From the NCBI GenBank assembly GCA_030180135.1, contig CM058234.1, forward strand, positions 7,313,543 to 7,377,542: a stretch of 64,000 bases of DNA, read 5' to 3'. Both the position numbers and the translations under genes were made by a program. This document shows positions 44,076-55,017 of the stretch, piece after piece. The DNA comes from Orychophragmus violaceus (Eukaryota; Streptophyta; Magnoliopsida; Brassicales; Brassicaceae). Every line of letters begins with the position of its first letter. The first letter of the stretch is position 1. The notes beneath the pieces are model-generated. The model saw only the letters and a program-made list of their open reading frames with translations. It was not told the DNA's origin and made no database searches.

Positions 44076-45345
44076 TAAAAATAAATTTCAGTGCACATCC
44101 TCCCACCTTACTAGTTACCTTATCAACCACATCCTGAAAAGCCTCTTCTTTACTCTTCCCAAAATGTTCTGGTAATCCTAAGTAACTACCACCACCTCCA
44201 ACTCTATCTATGCCGAGTATTCTCTGTATACTTACGCGCTGAGCTTGTGGAATTTTGTTTCGGAATATCAAAGATGATTTGGTATAGTTGACCTTTTGTC
44301 ATGATAACCTTTCATAGCTTTGTAAAATAGGATTCATCTCAGTAACATCCTGCTCCGTTGCACGACAAAAAAAAACAAAGAGACATTAGCAAATAATAAG
44401 TGATTGACTGTTGGGAAATTTCTTGCGAGTCTCATACCTTGAAAACCACCATTGACTTCTAAAACAGTCATCATTTGGCTAAGAACTTCTGCACACATCA
44501 AGAATAGATATGGTGAAAGGGAATCACCCTGATGTATTCCTCGAATTGGTGCTATATTTCCATAAGCAGACCAATTCACTAAAACTGAATAAGAAACCGT
44601 TTTTACACACGACATAATCCAAGAAATCCATCTCTCTGCGAATCCTAAATTTCTCGTAGCTTCATACTCAATGTTGACAATCAAGGAGCAATGATGTGAT
44701 TCAGCTAATTGTAAGAACTCAGTGGCTGATTCAGGGTTTAATTCTTTCCATTTATTATTCACTAACAACCTATCTAAACAACATACAATTATATCTACAC
44801 GTTTTCGTCCTACCCAATAATAAGGATTACCGGTATGCTTAAGGTCAGATATTCCACACACGCATCAACCAAACTGCTTATGATTATGTTACGTCCACAT
44901 TTATTCTCAGAAGTATTCAAAATCTCATTAAAATCCCCACACATCATCCATGGTCATGTTCTTGTTACTGCAATTCTGTGAAGTTTTTCCCATAAGTGGT
45001 TTCTATATTTTGGTATTGGGTTTCCATAGATGCAAGACAAGTAAAACTCAAATGATTTATATTGCACAAAGAGATCAACCAGACTTACATCAGAGGAGAT
45101 AACTTGAAAAGAAACAACAAACTTCTAAAATACTACTAAGCCTCCACTAAGACCTTGAGGAGAGACAATACACATACCTTCATAACCTAACAATATTCCT
45201 AATCCTACATCCCTAACATAGTTATCATTTTGCTAAGTTTCCACAAAGAACAACATGTCTGGAGAATACACCCTCTGTACCTCCTTATGACGTCGAACTG
45301 TGAGGCGCTGTCCCAAACCTCAACAGTTTCACACCTGGACTCTCA
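44076..45345 (-). mobile_element. LINE fragment with internal deletion (EN fused to RT)
   Basis: From right to left: the endonuclease start ('GLGQRLTVRRHKEV', about 45320-45270), 'GDFNE' (near 44925), the 'GNPYYW' and 'RLLVNNKW' segments, and 'SHH' in place of the usual SDH (near 44690). It then jumps near 44660 into mid RT ('NLGFAERWISW', 'GDSLSPYLFLMCAE') and stops near 44076. The RT part matches 61990-62570 of the larger LINE, so the two copies are related by duplication. The EN-RT linker and RT fingers are deleted. It is inactive. Confidence 0.85.
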
Positions 45346-45842
45346 TGTTACTGGTGGTGGATTCGGGCCACCGCGCCTCTGTACATTGATTCCCTTTGAG
45401 AGAGAGAAAGTTGTTCAGCCGCTATTTTACCAAGAGCATTGAAGCATGAGTAAATGGATGTTGAAACAACAACATACTTGTCAATGGCCTCCTGCAGGCG
45501 CTTCTGCTTCTTCTGAGATGGCTCACCAGACTCCTCATGTGTTGTTTGGGCTTCACTGAGAATGTGGGATGGTGGCGATTTTCTGATTAGACTTGAACTT
45601 GACATACCAAAGGTTGGGCTAAGGAAGGAACCATACTCCGAGATAGCATTGTCATCTCAGGTCCATCCATACCCCATTTGACGACGGATTTTGAGCGGGA
45701 GTTAAAACACTGTAGGAGCTACGAGCACACACCGGCGATAGGTAAAGAGGCGGATTAGAACCAGATAGGCATCGCAGCCTCTTAACAGTCGCATTTTCTT
45801 CACACCGATGTGAGAGGGTTCTTCAGGTGAACCCCAAAGGGG
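45346..45842 (-). pseudogene. Retroposon / LINE ORF1-like remnant, left part
   Basis: A minus-strand region just upstream of the LINE endonuclease. It has an open piece (45605-45348, 'MSSSSLIRKSPPSHI', Lys/Gln-rich 'SQKKQKRLQEAIDKY') and further right the segment 'ATVKRLRC' that resembles the retroposon ORF at 40426-40746. It continues across Copia D at 52634-52745. Whether it is ORF1 of the adjoining LINE or a separate Sadhu-like copy cannot be decided by eye. Confidence 0.45.
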
Positions 45843-46450
45843 TGAAGGAATTTCTAGAAGTTCCTAATCCAATTAGGCAACCCTATGTATAAATTCCAAG
45901 CCTAGGATCTAGGGTTCATGAAAATGAATCTGGGGATCTCGAAATTACCTGGAGATTAGCAGCGGAAGGTTTGCAAGTAATCGAGATCTAGAGCACCTCA
46001 AATGCTGCGCCTCTACTGGTATCCACACACACACAAACTGGAATCCGCCGGGATGCTAGTGCCGGGAGATCGGATCTCTTCAAGATGCCTGTGTTTCTGA
46101 GAGGTGGCTGCAACTAGGGCAAAACTTATGTTCCAGGTCGTGCTATATCACATATATATAGACCTGGGAAAACCTGATTAATCACCGGACCGAACCGAGA
46201 TTAATTGAGTCATTAAATCAAAAAATTGTTTCGATTTGCGCCTTGCATCGATCGACACAACACTTGTGTCGATCGACACACTCTCAAAACACGTAGGATC
46301 ATATAATACTAGTAATGAGTTCACAACTCACATATCACAAGTGGTTTCTAGCAAAACATTATGACCATCTAGTATCATATGAATGTCTAATCTCGCCAAC
46401 ACAACTATCTCTAGAGTTATTACAAGTTAGATTTCAGGACATTCCCAACA
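45843..46450 (-). repeat. 3' LTR of Copia D (left side)
   Basis: 608 bp. The palindrome pair at 46245-46279 is GCATCGATCGACAC, then GTGTCGATCGACAC, cores 21 bp apart. It lacks about 90 bp that the right LTR has after this pair. Confidence 0.88.
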
Positions 46451-47244
46451 ATCTCCCACTTGTACTGGAATCATTTATTCCCATAATCCCTTCGTCACTA
46501 TATCTCGATCTAGCATAAGGCAAGATCTGTGTCACCCTTATTCAGCCAAGATCATGTTCATCGAACTCCGATTTATACTGACAAGACAAACGACAGACAA
46601 TCTCCTCGTTTGAGTGTGGCCACACATTTCTCAGTATCAAATCTTCGATGGGCCCTGAGATATTTATCTCTTGTTATATAGGAGGGACAAATCCCATCTT
46701 GTTCCATCCCTGTTTCTTCACACACTTCATGATACACCCAATCAATGCCTTTATAATCACCAGTTACGGCTGACGTTTGACAAAGTTAAAGCGGACCAAT
46801 TCACATGTAAGAAAACATGATGAACTCAGGTCTAAGGACTATACTCTATAGTCGTAATGAAAACTCTCATGACACTTATACAACTATCCTGTAGAGCTCT
46901 CATTAGCGGGTCATATCCGATCTTGTGTTCTCCCAACACATATCTATGTGATTGACTTTAATACTCTTATTAATGACTCCATGAAACTTAGTCATCAGTC
47001 ACCTCACATACTAGTCTCACGCGGTTGTTAATGTCCCACTTTAACAACCTCGACCAGGGACCAACATAATTTATGTCATTTATTATCTATAGGGTTTCAT
47101 GATCAAGTCACATACTTGATGACCTATAAAATGTCATAAATTATTTTGCGACTATTATTTAATAACCTAATTAAATAATACTGATGTCAGAATTCATTAA
47201 CATAATCAAATTATGTTTACACGAACATCATATCATAACTAAAA
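46451..47244 (-). other. 3' non-coding region of Copia D
   Basis: It corresponds to the 3' non-coding region of Copia C: the segments around 'GGAACAAAACGG' and 'GTCCCTCC' in C have recognisable counterparts here. No coding signal. Confidence 0.55.
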
Positions 47245-48412
47245 TCAACAACAACAACTCCCACTAAAATTAAGATCACATCTTAAGACATCTAATGCCT
47301 GTAGCAGTTGTCTGACCCTCATTCGCTCTTGCTCAGCGTGTGTCGAAGGACACTGCGTCTTGCTAAGAGTAATACCAAGAGTAATTTGCACGAAGCCCTT
47401 CTTGGAATCATGCATATTGGACCTGTGCAAGGCCTTATCACCATAAGTATCTTGACACAATCCAATTAGCTTGTCCAATCTATCTCCATAGATTCTTATT
47501 CCAAGAATGTATACGGTTTCTCCCATATTTCTTATCGAAAAACAACTTTCGATTCAAGTCTTAACAGACTGAAACAATGGAACTTCATTTCCGAGAAGTA
47601 GTATGTTATCAACATACAATACCAGAAATGCAACTGCACTCCCACTAGTCATCTTGTAAACACACGGTTCCTCTTCATTCATGACGAAGTCAAACCTTTT
47701 GACTGCTTTATCAAAACGAAGATTCCAACTCCGAGATGCTTACTTCAATCCATAAATGGATCGGCGAAGCTTGCATATCTTCCTAGCTTCATTAGGATCA
47801 ATGAAAACTTCAGGTTGTGTCATGTACACATCCTTTTCCAGAATTCCATTAAGGAAAATTGTTTTCACATCCATCTGCTAGATCTCATAACCATTATGAG
47901 TGGCGGCTGCTAGGAGAATCCGAATGGACTTTAAGCATGTTGATTAGGGAATAGGTTTCTTCATAGTCAACACCATGAATTTGCTTGAAACCTTTTCCAC
48001 CAATCCAGCTTTGGATATCACCATTCACATCAATTTCCTTATGAAAATCTATTTACACTTAATGGCTTTTGCACCATCGGGTAAATCGACCAAAGTCCAC
48101 ACTTGGTTCTGTGACATGGATCCCATTTCGGATTCAGTGGCTTTCAGCCATTTTCGGAGTCAAGGCCCATCATTGCTTCTTCAAAATTCGCAGGCCCGTC
48201 ACTTTCAATGATCAATAGATCACAGAAACTGGTTACGAGAAATCCACATTTCTCGGGTTCGTGACGGATCCTTTCGGATCTGCGAGCTTCAGTTTTGTGT
48301 AAAAGTCGCGCACATATCTCATATGTAAACTTTTACCGCGACCTAATTAACCAAGATTTAAACCGTAGTTGATTAAGTCATAAACCAAAATCAATATTTT
48401 GGTTCGCGATCT

Positions 48413-48447
48413 GTGTCGATCAATACAACTTTTGTGTCGATCGACAC
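48413..48447. repeat. CGATCG palindrome pair in the body of Copia D
   Basis: GTGTCGATCAATAC and GTGTCGATCGACAC, cores 21 bp apart, lie inside a stretch (about 48280-48480) that replaces coding sequence relative to Copia C. Confidence 0.85.
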
Positions 48448-49322
48448 TTCTTCAGAAACTCGCCATTTGAATGTATATCAAACATACATTCACCAGATCC
48501 TTGCAAACCTCAGGCACCACAGTTGCAGGTTCTACAACTCTTTGTAAATCCAACTGCTGCTCTTCCTTATCAGGTTGAGCAGTCTCCTGTGATTCTCGAA
48601 TTTCTTTGAGTTGTACTTTTACTCCCACTGTTCTTCCTGGAAAGAAAGTCTTTCTCAAGAAAACATAGTTCCGAGCAACAAACAATTTGTTCTCGGACCG
48701 GTTGTAAAAGTAACATGCCTTGGTTTCGTTAGGACAACCAATGAAGTAGCACATATCGGATTTGGGTGTGAGCTTATCAGAGATTAAACGTTTTATATAA
48801 GTCTCACAACCCCAAATCTTCATGAAAGACAAATCAGGAACATTTACAGTCCACATCTCATGTGGTGTCTCTGTAACTGATTTTGATGGAACCCTATTTA
48901 ATGTAAATGCAGACGTTTCTAGAGCGTATTCCTGGAAGGATAATGGATGATCTAAGTGACTCATCATTGATCGAACCATATCTAATAAAGTCTGATTCAG
49001 GAAGAGTGAATTGTGAAACACTTTCACAATCTCTCAGATGATCACTAAATTCTTGACTTAAGTATTCACCTCCATGATCTCATCGTAGAGCTTTAATACC
49101 TTTGCCAAATTGATTTTGTACTTCATTCTGGAGCTCTTTGAACTTTTCAAAATTCTGACTTATGTCTCATTAATAAGACATAACCTTACCTACTGAAATC
49201 ATCAGTAAAGGTAATGAAGTACTGAAAGTTTCCTCTAGCATTAGTGCTCATTGGCCCATATACATCCGTATGTATAAAACCCAATAAGCCTTTGGCCCTT
49301 TCATTTTGATCGTTCGCAACTT

Positions 49323-49357
49323 GTATCGACCGACGCACCGTTTGTGTCGATCGACAC
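49323..49357. repeat. CGATCG palindrome pair within the integrase region of Copia D
   Basis: GTATCGACCGACGC and GTGTCGATCGACAC, cores 21 bp apart. Compared with Copia C (near 22240), about 40-45 extra bases made up almost only of this pair separate the integrase zinc finger from the HTDV motif. Confidence 0.85.
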
Positions 49358-51413
49358 TGCCTTTGTTGAAAGGGGCTCCGTCATTTTACCCAATAAACAA
49401 AATTCACTTTACTCATTATGATTCATAATCAGATGAGCCCAAGAGCCCATCACTATGGAGCTTCTGAATCTGTTTCTCATTTATGTGGCCCAAAACGACA
49501 ATGCCAGAGAAAAGTTTGATTCATATCATTTGACTTGAATCTCTTGGTATTAATGTTATAGTTAGGCACGTTCTGGTTTAGAACATAAAGTCCATTCTCT
49601 AATGGATTGCTACTAAAATATATCATTGTAATCAAATGAATAACACTTATTCTTAATTTGAAAACTGATATCCTTCCATATCCAAACAAGGAATAGAAAT
49701 AATCTTTCTGCTCATAGCAGGTACATAGTAGCAGTTTTAAGTTTAAAACATGCCATAAAAGAAAACAAATGAAATACTCCTACGGCTAATGCAGCAACTC
49801 TTGCTCCATTTCCCACGCGTATATCCACTTGTCCTTTCTCCATAGTCCTACTTTTGCTCAGGCCCTGCACATTTTCACAAAATATGAATACCACAGCTGG
49901 TATCAAATACCCAATAAGTAGGACTATAAGAAGTAACATTTACTTCTATAACATAATACCTGAAGAAGAAGTCTCGTACGTCTTCTTCAGCTTCTCATAA
50001 TCTTCCAAGAATTTATTGCAGTTTCTTTTCAAATGCCCATAACCATTACAATAACGGCACTTAATATCTTCAGAAGGACTGGTTTTAACCTTAGGAGCAT
50101 GGCCAGACTCGCTTGGATTCATAATCGAGCTCGTCTTGCCATCAACTTTGTTCTTACCAAGTTTCTTAAACCTTTTACCCTTTTGTACCATAAGGACATC
50201 TAGGGTGTCCTTCTTGATGTTAGGTTCAGCAGTCTTAAGCATCCCATGCAATTCAGTCAACGTCTTCGTCAAGTTGTTCATGTTATAGTTCATAACAAAT
50301 TGATCATAGCTTAATGGCAGTGACTGCAGAATGATGTCAGTAGCCAACTCTTGGCTAATGGGACAATCCATTTTCCCCAGGTTATCAATATAACCCATCA
50401 TCTTATTGACATGAGGACTAACTGGTTCGTCCTTTGGTAGCTTGCATTCAATCAGAGACCTAACCGTCTGGTATCTCTGAGTTCGTGCCTGCTCCTGAAA
50501 CATACTTTTCAGGCCAGTGATCATCTCTATTGGCGACTCCACGTACTCATATTGCTTCTGCAATTCCGAGTTCATGGTAACCAACATGAGACAACTCACA
50601 TCCACCACATCATTAGAATGCTTATCCCAAGCATCCTTATCTGACTGTCAGGCATTGGCTCGGTACTTCTTGGGGAGAACTTTCTCGAGGACATAGTTCT
50701 TTTTCTCCTGTTTGAGAACAATTCTCAAGTTCCGATATCATTCAAGAAAGTTGGATCCATTTAACTTGTCCTTCTCAAGGACGGATCGCAGGGAGAAATT
50801 ATTACGATGGTTTGAGCTAGACATAGCTGAAAAACAAGGGACGTTTAGTTATGATGTTCATGAAATGAGAAGTCTTAACCACTAAGAAAACTCGCATTAT
50901 ATTCAAACAATGTTTCCTCAAATGAATATAATGATCCAAGACCCATACTTCACTAAACTTGAGTGAGCCACTGGCTATCACCCAAGTTTTAGCTATTTAG
51001 GTAAGCAACAACCTTGCTAGTTATATCCAATATAACTCTTGGTTGTGGATTGACATCTCATGTCCAATCCACCTGATGTCTCTAGGCCCAAAACGATTTT
51101 GATGGCCCAGTCAAGTAAACCAATCTCTCAAGTCATGTAATTGTTGATGTCTTGCACTACAAGTCCATCAACACGATTACCTCCTGTCTTACTCATGTAA
51201 TTGTAGACACCTTGCACTGCAAATCTATCGCAAAATGAAATGAGTCTTGACAGTTGACAAGATTGGAAAGACATCAAGGATCACTTGATATTTGGTTGAG
51301 GAACGGAACCTTTAAAACGTTCAGTTTTATTATATTTTAATTCTTCTAATTAAATGATTTATCTTGGTTTGGTTCTGTGATTTCAGGTTCCATAACCTAA
51401 ACCGTCGAATCTT

Positions 51414-51767
51414 GTGTCGACCGACACTACTTTAGTGTCGATCGATGCAGATTAACCAAAACCAATCTGCGATGACCGATCAATCCAATTGATCCGGTTT
51501 TATGATAACCAGTCAGTGTCGATCGACACTACATTAGTGTCGGTCGATGCTAACCTAATCAAACCAATCGCAATAAACCGTTCTTAGTGTTTCACCATTA
51601 TTAACCAAGCTCGATAACCGGTCCAATCCAATTGAACCGATTTATCAATTTTGCGAGGTTTGTGTCGACCGACACAACTCTTGTGTCGATCGACACTAGG
51701 CGAAACCTAATTTTTATTCGGGTTTTCGCCCTGTGTCGATCGACGCCGGATTGGCATCGATCGACAC
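51414..51767. repeat. Four CGATCG palindrome pairs in the Copia D leader
   Basis: Pairs lie at 51414-51448, 51516-51550, 51662-51696 and 51733-51767. All have core spacing of exactly 21 bp. Some sites carry CGACCG or CGGTCG instead of CGATCG, and flanks alternate between GTGT and GCAT forms. Confidence 0.9.
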
Positions 51768-51929
51768 CATGCGAAAATCCCTAAAACGTTTTCGAACAAA
51801 AACCCTAAGCTAGGTTACTTTGATCAAAACGAGTTTTAGCATGCTTGTATCAATTATACAGAGATCTAGATTCAACTAATCTAATCATCATGCTACTGAT
51901 TCAATAGAACCCTAAGGCTCTGATACCAC

Positions 51930-52628
51930 TAAAGGAATTTCTAGCAGTTCCTAATCCAATTAGGCAACCCTATGTATAAATTCTAAGCCTAGGATCTAGG
52001 GTTCATGAAAATGAATCTGGGGATCTCAAAATTACATGGAGATTAGCAGCGGAAGGTTTGCAAGTAATCGAGATCTAGAGCGCCTCAAATGATGCGCCTC
52101 TACTGGTATCCACACACACACAAATTGGAATCCGTCGGGATGCTAGTGCCGGGAGATCGGATCTCTTCGGGATGCCTGTGTTTCTGAGAGGTGGCTGCAA
52201 CTAGGGCAAAACTTATGTTCCAGGTCGTGCTATATCACATATATATAGACCTGGGAAAACCTGATTAATCACCGGACCGAACCGAGATTAATTGAGTCAT
52301 TAAATAGAAACATTGTTTCGATCTGCGCCTTGCATCGATCGACACAACACTTGTGTCGATCGACACACCCTCAAAACACGTATATTAATGTGTATCAAAT
52401 ACACATTTGATCATTACATTAATGATCATTCCCACATGAAGTACATCCCGTTTGCTTAGGTGTGTGACCCTGTAGGATCATATAATACTAGTAATGAATT
52501 CACAACCACATATCACAAGTGGTTTCTAGCAAAACATTATGACCATCTAGTATCATAAGAATGTCTAATCTCGACAACACAACTATCTCTAGAGTTATTA
52601 CAAGTTAGATTTCAGGACATTCCCAACA
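51930..52628 (-). repeat. 5' LTR of Copia D (right side)
   Basis: About 699 bp. It ends (plus strand) CATTCCCAACA and has a palindrome pair at 52332-52366. The inner end reads TA where the other LTR has TG. About 90 bp following the pair are absent from the left LTR. Confidence 0.88.
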
Positions 52629-52633
52629 AGGGG

Positions 52634-52745
52634 ACCCAAGAGTGAGAATCATATTTTCTCATACTGAGAATCCAGCGAAGAGAGCTTGATTCCGGGATGC
52701 CATGGCTGGTCTGAGTTGGAGAACGTGGCGCCTCATATATCGTCC
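52634..52745 (-). pseudogene. Retroposon ORF remnant, N-terminal part
   Basis: On the minus strand it starts 'MASRNQALFAGFSV' and continues across Copia D into 45842. The joined order resembles the ORF start at 40746 ('GAILLIIGTSPE' against 'NMILTLGSPE'). Same family as the Sadhu-like retroposon at 32976-40824. Confidence 0.5.
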
Positions 52746-52849
52746 CTGAGACGGTTTTAATTTTTTTCTCTATTAAATTTATTGTAATCCGACATGTTGC
52801 ATTCTTTTGTCTTTTTGAACTTTTTTTAATAAAAAATTGTTGGGAAAAA

Positions 52850-53354
52850 ATTGATGATCATCTTCATTTTTGAAATGTCGCTGCTTCAAAAATATGCAAT
52901 TTCATTATCATTTTATAATTAAATAGTAATATGATAATTGCATTTTGCCAAAGTTACTATTATCTCTAACTCAATTTCAATTCGTTCATCAAATATCCAA
53001 TCACCTGATTCAAATTTGTGGAGAATTTTGTGTAAGACGAATAAAGAATTTTGTATATCTTTTGCGGCGCTTGGATTCCAACTTTATTTTTGAAGATAAT
53101 GGGCTTGCCAAATATAAGCTCAAGAAATTAAAGCCCATTAGCTTAGTAGCCCAATAATATATTTTGCAAATTTATTCTTCTTTGCAACCTGACGGTTAAG
53201 ATACCTCATCAGCTAGGGTTTCCAGAAGAAGAGCTTCGTTTTAACCGCATCGGTTAGCTGGGCTGCAACATCTCAGACGCAAGCTTTGGATTAGGGTTCA
53301 TCAGTTTGAATAATATAACGAGCCTTACCAGTTACCACTGATATCTCTCTCGAA
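52850..53354 (+). promoter_or_regulatory. Promoter and 5' UTR of the SINA-like gene
   Basis: Two copies of AGCCCA (53132 and 53148) and one TGGGCT (53100) are site II-type boxes, and CTAGGGTTT (53213-53221) is a telo-box. This combination is common in plant promoters active in dividing cells. The stretch is conserved in the copy 1 remnant (15271-15610) and partly in copy 2 (30870-31066). Confidence 0.65.
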
Positions 53355-53492
53355 ATGGCGGGTTTCTCGGAGGACGGAAATGGATTGAACGACAGCACTT
53401 TGCAAAAGAAGAAACGCACGGCTGGGCTGCTGGATCTAGATGTTATGGACTGTCCCGTTTGCTACGAAACTCTCACCATTCCTATCTTTCAG
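53355..53492 (+). CDS. SINA-like E3 ubiquitin ligase, exon 1
   Basis: 46 codons from 'MAGFSEDGNGLNDSTLQ' to 'TIPIFQ'. A basic Lys/Arg stretch precedes the first zinc ligands of the RING finger, 'MDCPVC' (residues 31-36). The exon ends CAG followed by a GT donor at 53493, phase 0. This start is chosen because it is the only ATG between the promoter block and the RING, and it follows 'TCTCGAA' closely. See exon 2 for function. Confidence 0.85.
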
Positions 53493-53743
53493 GTTACATT
53501 TCTCATCCTGAAATGCACTTCTTATTTTCATAATGTCTTTTTTTTTTGAACAAAATTTTGGTTGTAGTTTCTCAGTCAACTGTTGTTGCTTGATCTGTTT
53601 TGGTTCAGGAATATTATCTTTAGTTTTGTTTACACCGGTTGATACACAAACCTATGAATCTATTTTCATAATGTCCAGCTAAAAGGTTTGTGAGTGTTGC
53701 ATGGTAGATTGATGAACCAGAGAGTATTTTCTTTATAGTAGCT

Positions 53744-53786
<43 letters not shown>

Positions 53787-54008
53787 CCAAATATACTTTT
53801 ACAGCGTTTTATATGAATATGGAATGTAGAATGGAAAAATAACTTGGACCTGTGGTAATTTTCTTGATGTATATGTTAAAGAAATTCTTGTAGTTATTGC
53901 AAACGTGTGGGTAACTAGACAAGACCATGTACATATCATCAAATTTATAAAATACTAGAAATTTTTTGTTTGAACAAACGGTTATTGATCATTATTTTTG
54001 TTGTTCAG
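53493..54008 (+). other. Intron of the SINA-like gene
   Basis: 516 bp, GT...TTGTTCAG, AT-rich, with a (TA)n run near 53749-53783. The acceptor side is recognisable in copy 2 (31398-31458). Confidence 0.85.
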
Positions 54009-54653
54009 TGTAATAATGGTCATATAGCATGCTCTACTTGCTGCAAAAAGTTGAGGCAAAAATGTGCACCATGCTCCTTACCCATCCATTTCCGCAATAG
54101 AGCTATGGAGCGTGTTCTTGAACTACTTAGAGTTCCATGTCCAAATGAAGAATTTGGTTGCTCCATGCGTGTGTCTTATTATGAAAGATCAACACATTTA
54201 GAGCAGTGTGTTTTCACCCAGCGTGCTTGCCCTTTTAGCAGCTGCGATTTTGTCTGCTCGTTTAAGGATTTATATGAACACAGCGTTGCTAAACACTGCA
54301 AGTCTTCCTACATGTTTGACTGTGGAACACCCGTGACTATACGCCCCTCAAATGGTGAGAGGGTCATTCTCAAGGAACGGACTACAAAAGGAGAAGGAGA
54401 AGTTGTGGTTGTGGAGTGTTTCAACACGCCACAAGGTGAAATATTTTATGCTAGCTGTATTGGACCAGGAACAGAGGAGTTCTTCTACAACTTGAAGTTA
54501 ATTCCGCATGGCAGGGATCGCTTGTCGTTTGATTCAGTTCTCAGCAGAGTTGGTGAAGTGAGCAATGAACCACCAGATGGGGGTTTTATGTTGGTTCCTT
54601 CATACATGTGCACTTGCTACAAGTTGGAGATATGCATCAAGCGGGAGACTTAA
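54009..54653 (+). CDS. SINA-like E3 ubiquitin ligase, exon 2 (gene total 260 aa)
   Basis: Proteins of this family join ubiquitin to target proteins. Exon 2 opens with the rest of the RING ('CNNGH', 'CSTCC', 'KCAPC'). The SIAH-type zinc fingers follow: 'CPNEEFGC' with 'HLEQC', then 'CPFSSCDF' with 'HSVAKHC'. Last is the substrate-binding, TRAF-like C-terminal domain, from about residue 145 to 'CIKRET'. All zinc ligands are present, the frame is phase-0 continuous, and 260 aa is within the usual range for Arabidopsis SINA-like proteins (roughly 220-300). It looks functional. It is the only complete member left of at least four in the window; a CACTA element begins 348 bp downstream. Confidence 0.9.
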   Translation, partial: CNNGHIACSTCCKKLRQKCAPCSLPIHFRNRAMERVLELLRVPCPNEEFGCSMRVSYYERSTHLEQCVFTQRACPFSSCDFVCSFKDLYEHSVAKHCKSSYMFDCGTPVTIRPSNGERVILKERTTKGEGEVVVVECFNTPQGEIFYASCIGPGTEEFFYNLKLIPHGRDRLSFDSVLSRVGEVSNEPPDGGFMLVPSYMCTCYKLEICIKRET

Positions 54654-55000
54654 TAGGATCACCAAGAAACTACTATTTCATTACTCATTAGCTAGACTGA
54701 ATTCTCTTAACTACTTTTATGTTTGTGTTTAAGGACTTTGAAAAAGAGCTTTTGACTCTTTGTTCTTTTTCTTTTGGGAAAATTACAATGGGAAATTCGG
54801 AAATAGATATCTAATGTGACATTAGGATCCGAACCAAAAACAAAAATCCATTAAAAAAGTTTATCTTTAACATTATTCGACATTAGGATTCGTTGTTTAG
54901 TTTCATTATTCATGTCTATGAATTTTACAGTTGCGGAATTTGAAATATGCTATTATTCTTTGGATTTAGTAAGGTTTGTGTTATTATATGTAATATATAT
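54654..55000 (+). other. 3' flank of the SINA-like gene
   Basis: The first 150 bp match the 3' flank of copy 4 (63617 to about 63770), including 'GGATCACCAAGAAACTAC'. The part from 54823 matches the duplicated block at 43235. Confidence 0.7.
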
Positions 55001-55017
55001 CACTACAAGAAAACAGG

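Larger units (their letters stand above)
47245..50824 (-). pseudogene. Copia D gag-pol remnant
   Basis: Gag starts at 50824 ('MSSSNHRNNFSLRS'), with early stops, then a long open gag piece (50608-49946) ending in a zinc knuckle 'CRYCNGYGHLKRNC'. Protease and integrase pieces follow (49939-49477), then integrase/linker (49027-48452) and RT (about 48000-47530, including 'MTSGSAVAFL' and the YVD box region near 47610). The last piece, 47526-47245, matches the RT-RNase H junction of Copia C ('YILGIRIYGDR'). The RNase H domain is lost. Two palindrome pairs (48413-48447 and 49323-49357) interrupt coding sequence. Confidence 0.88.
45843..52628 (-). mobile_element. Copia D: degenerate minus-strand Copia, relative of Copia C
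   Basis: LTRs at both ends, duplication AGGGG (45838-45842 and 52629-52633), a Met-type primer site next to the right LTR (about 51917-51929, minus strand), and a purine tract next to the left LTR (minus strand CAAGTGGGAGAT). Gag, integrase and part of RT align with Copia C by eye, but stops, frameshifts and extra sequence abound. Eight paired CGATCG palindromes occur in the LTRs, leader and body. It is inserted in a retroposon remnant. Confidence 0.92.
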
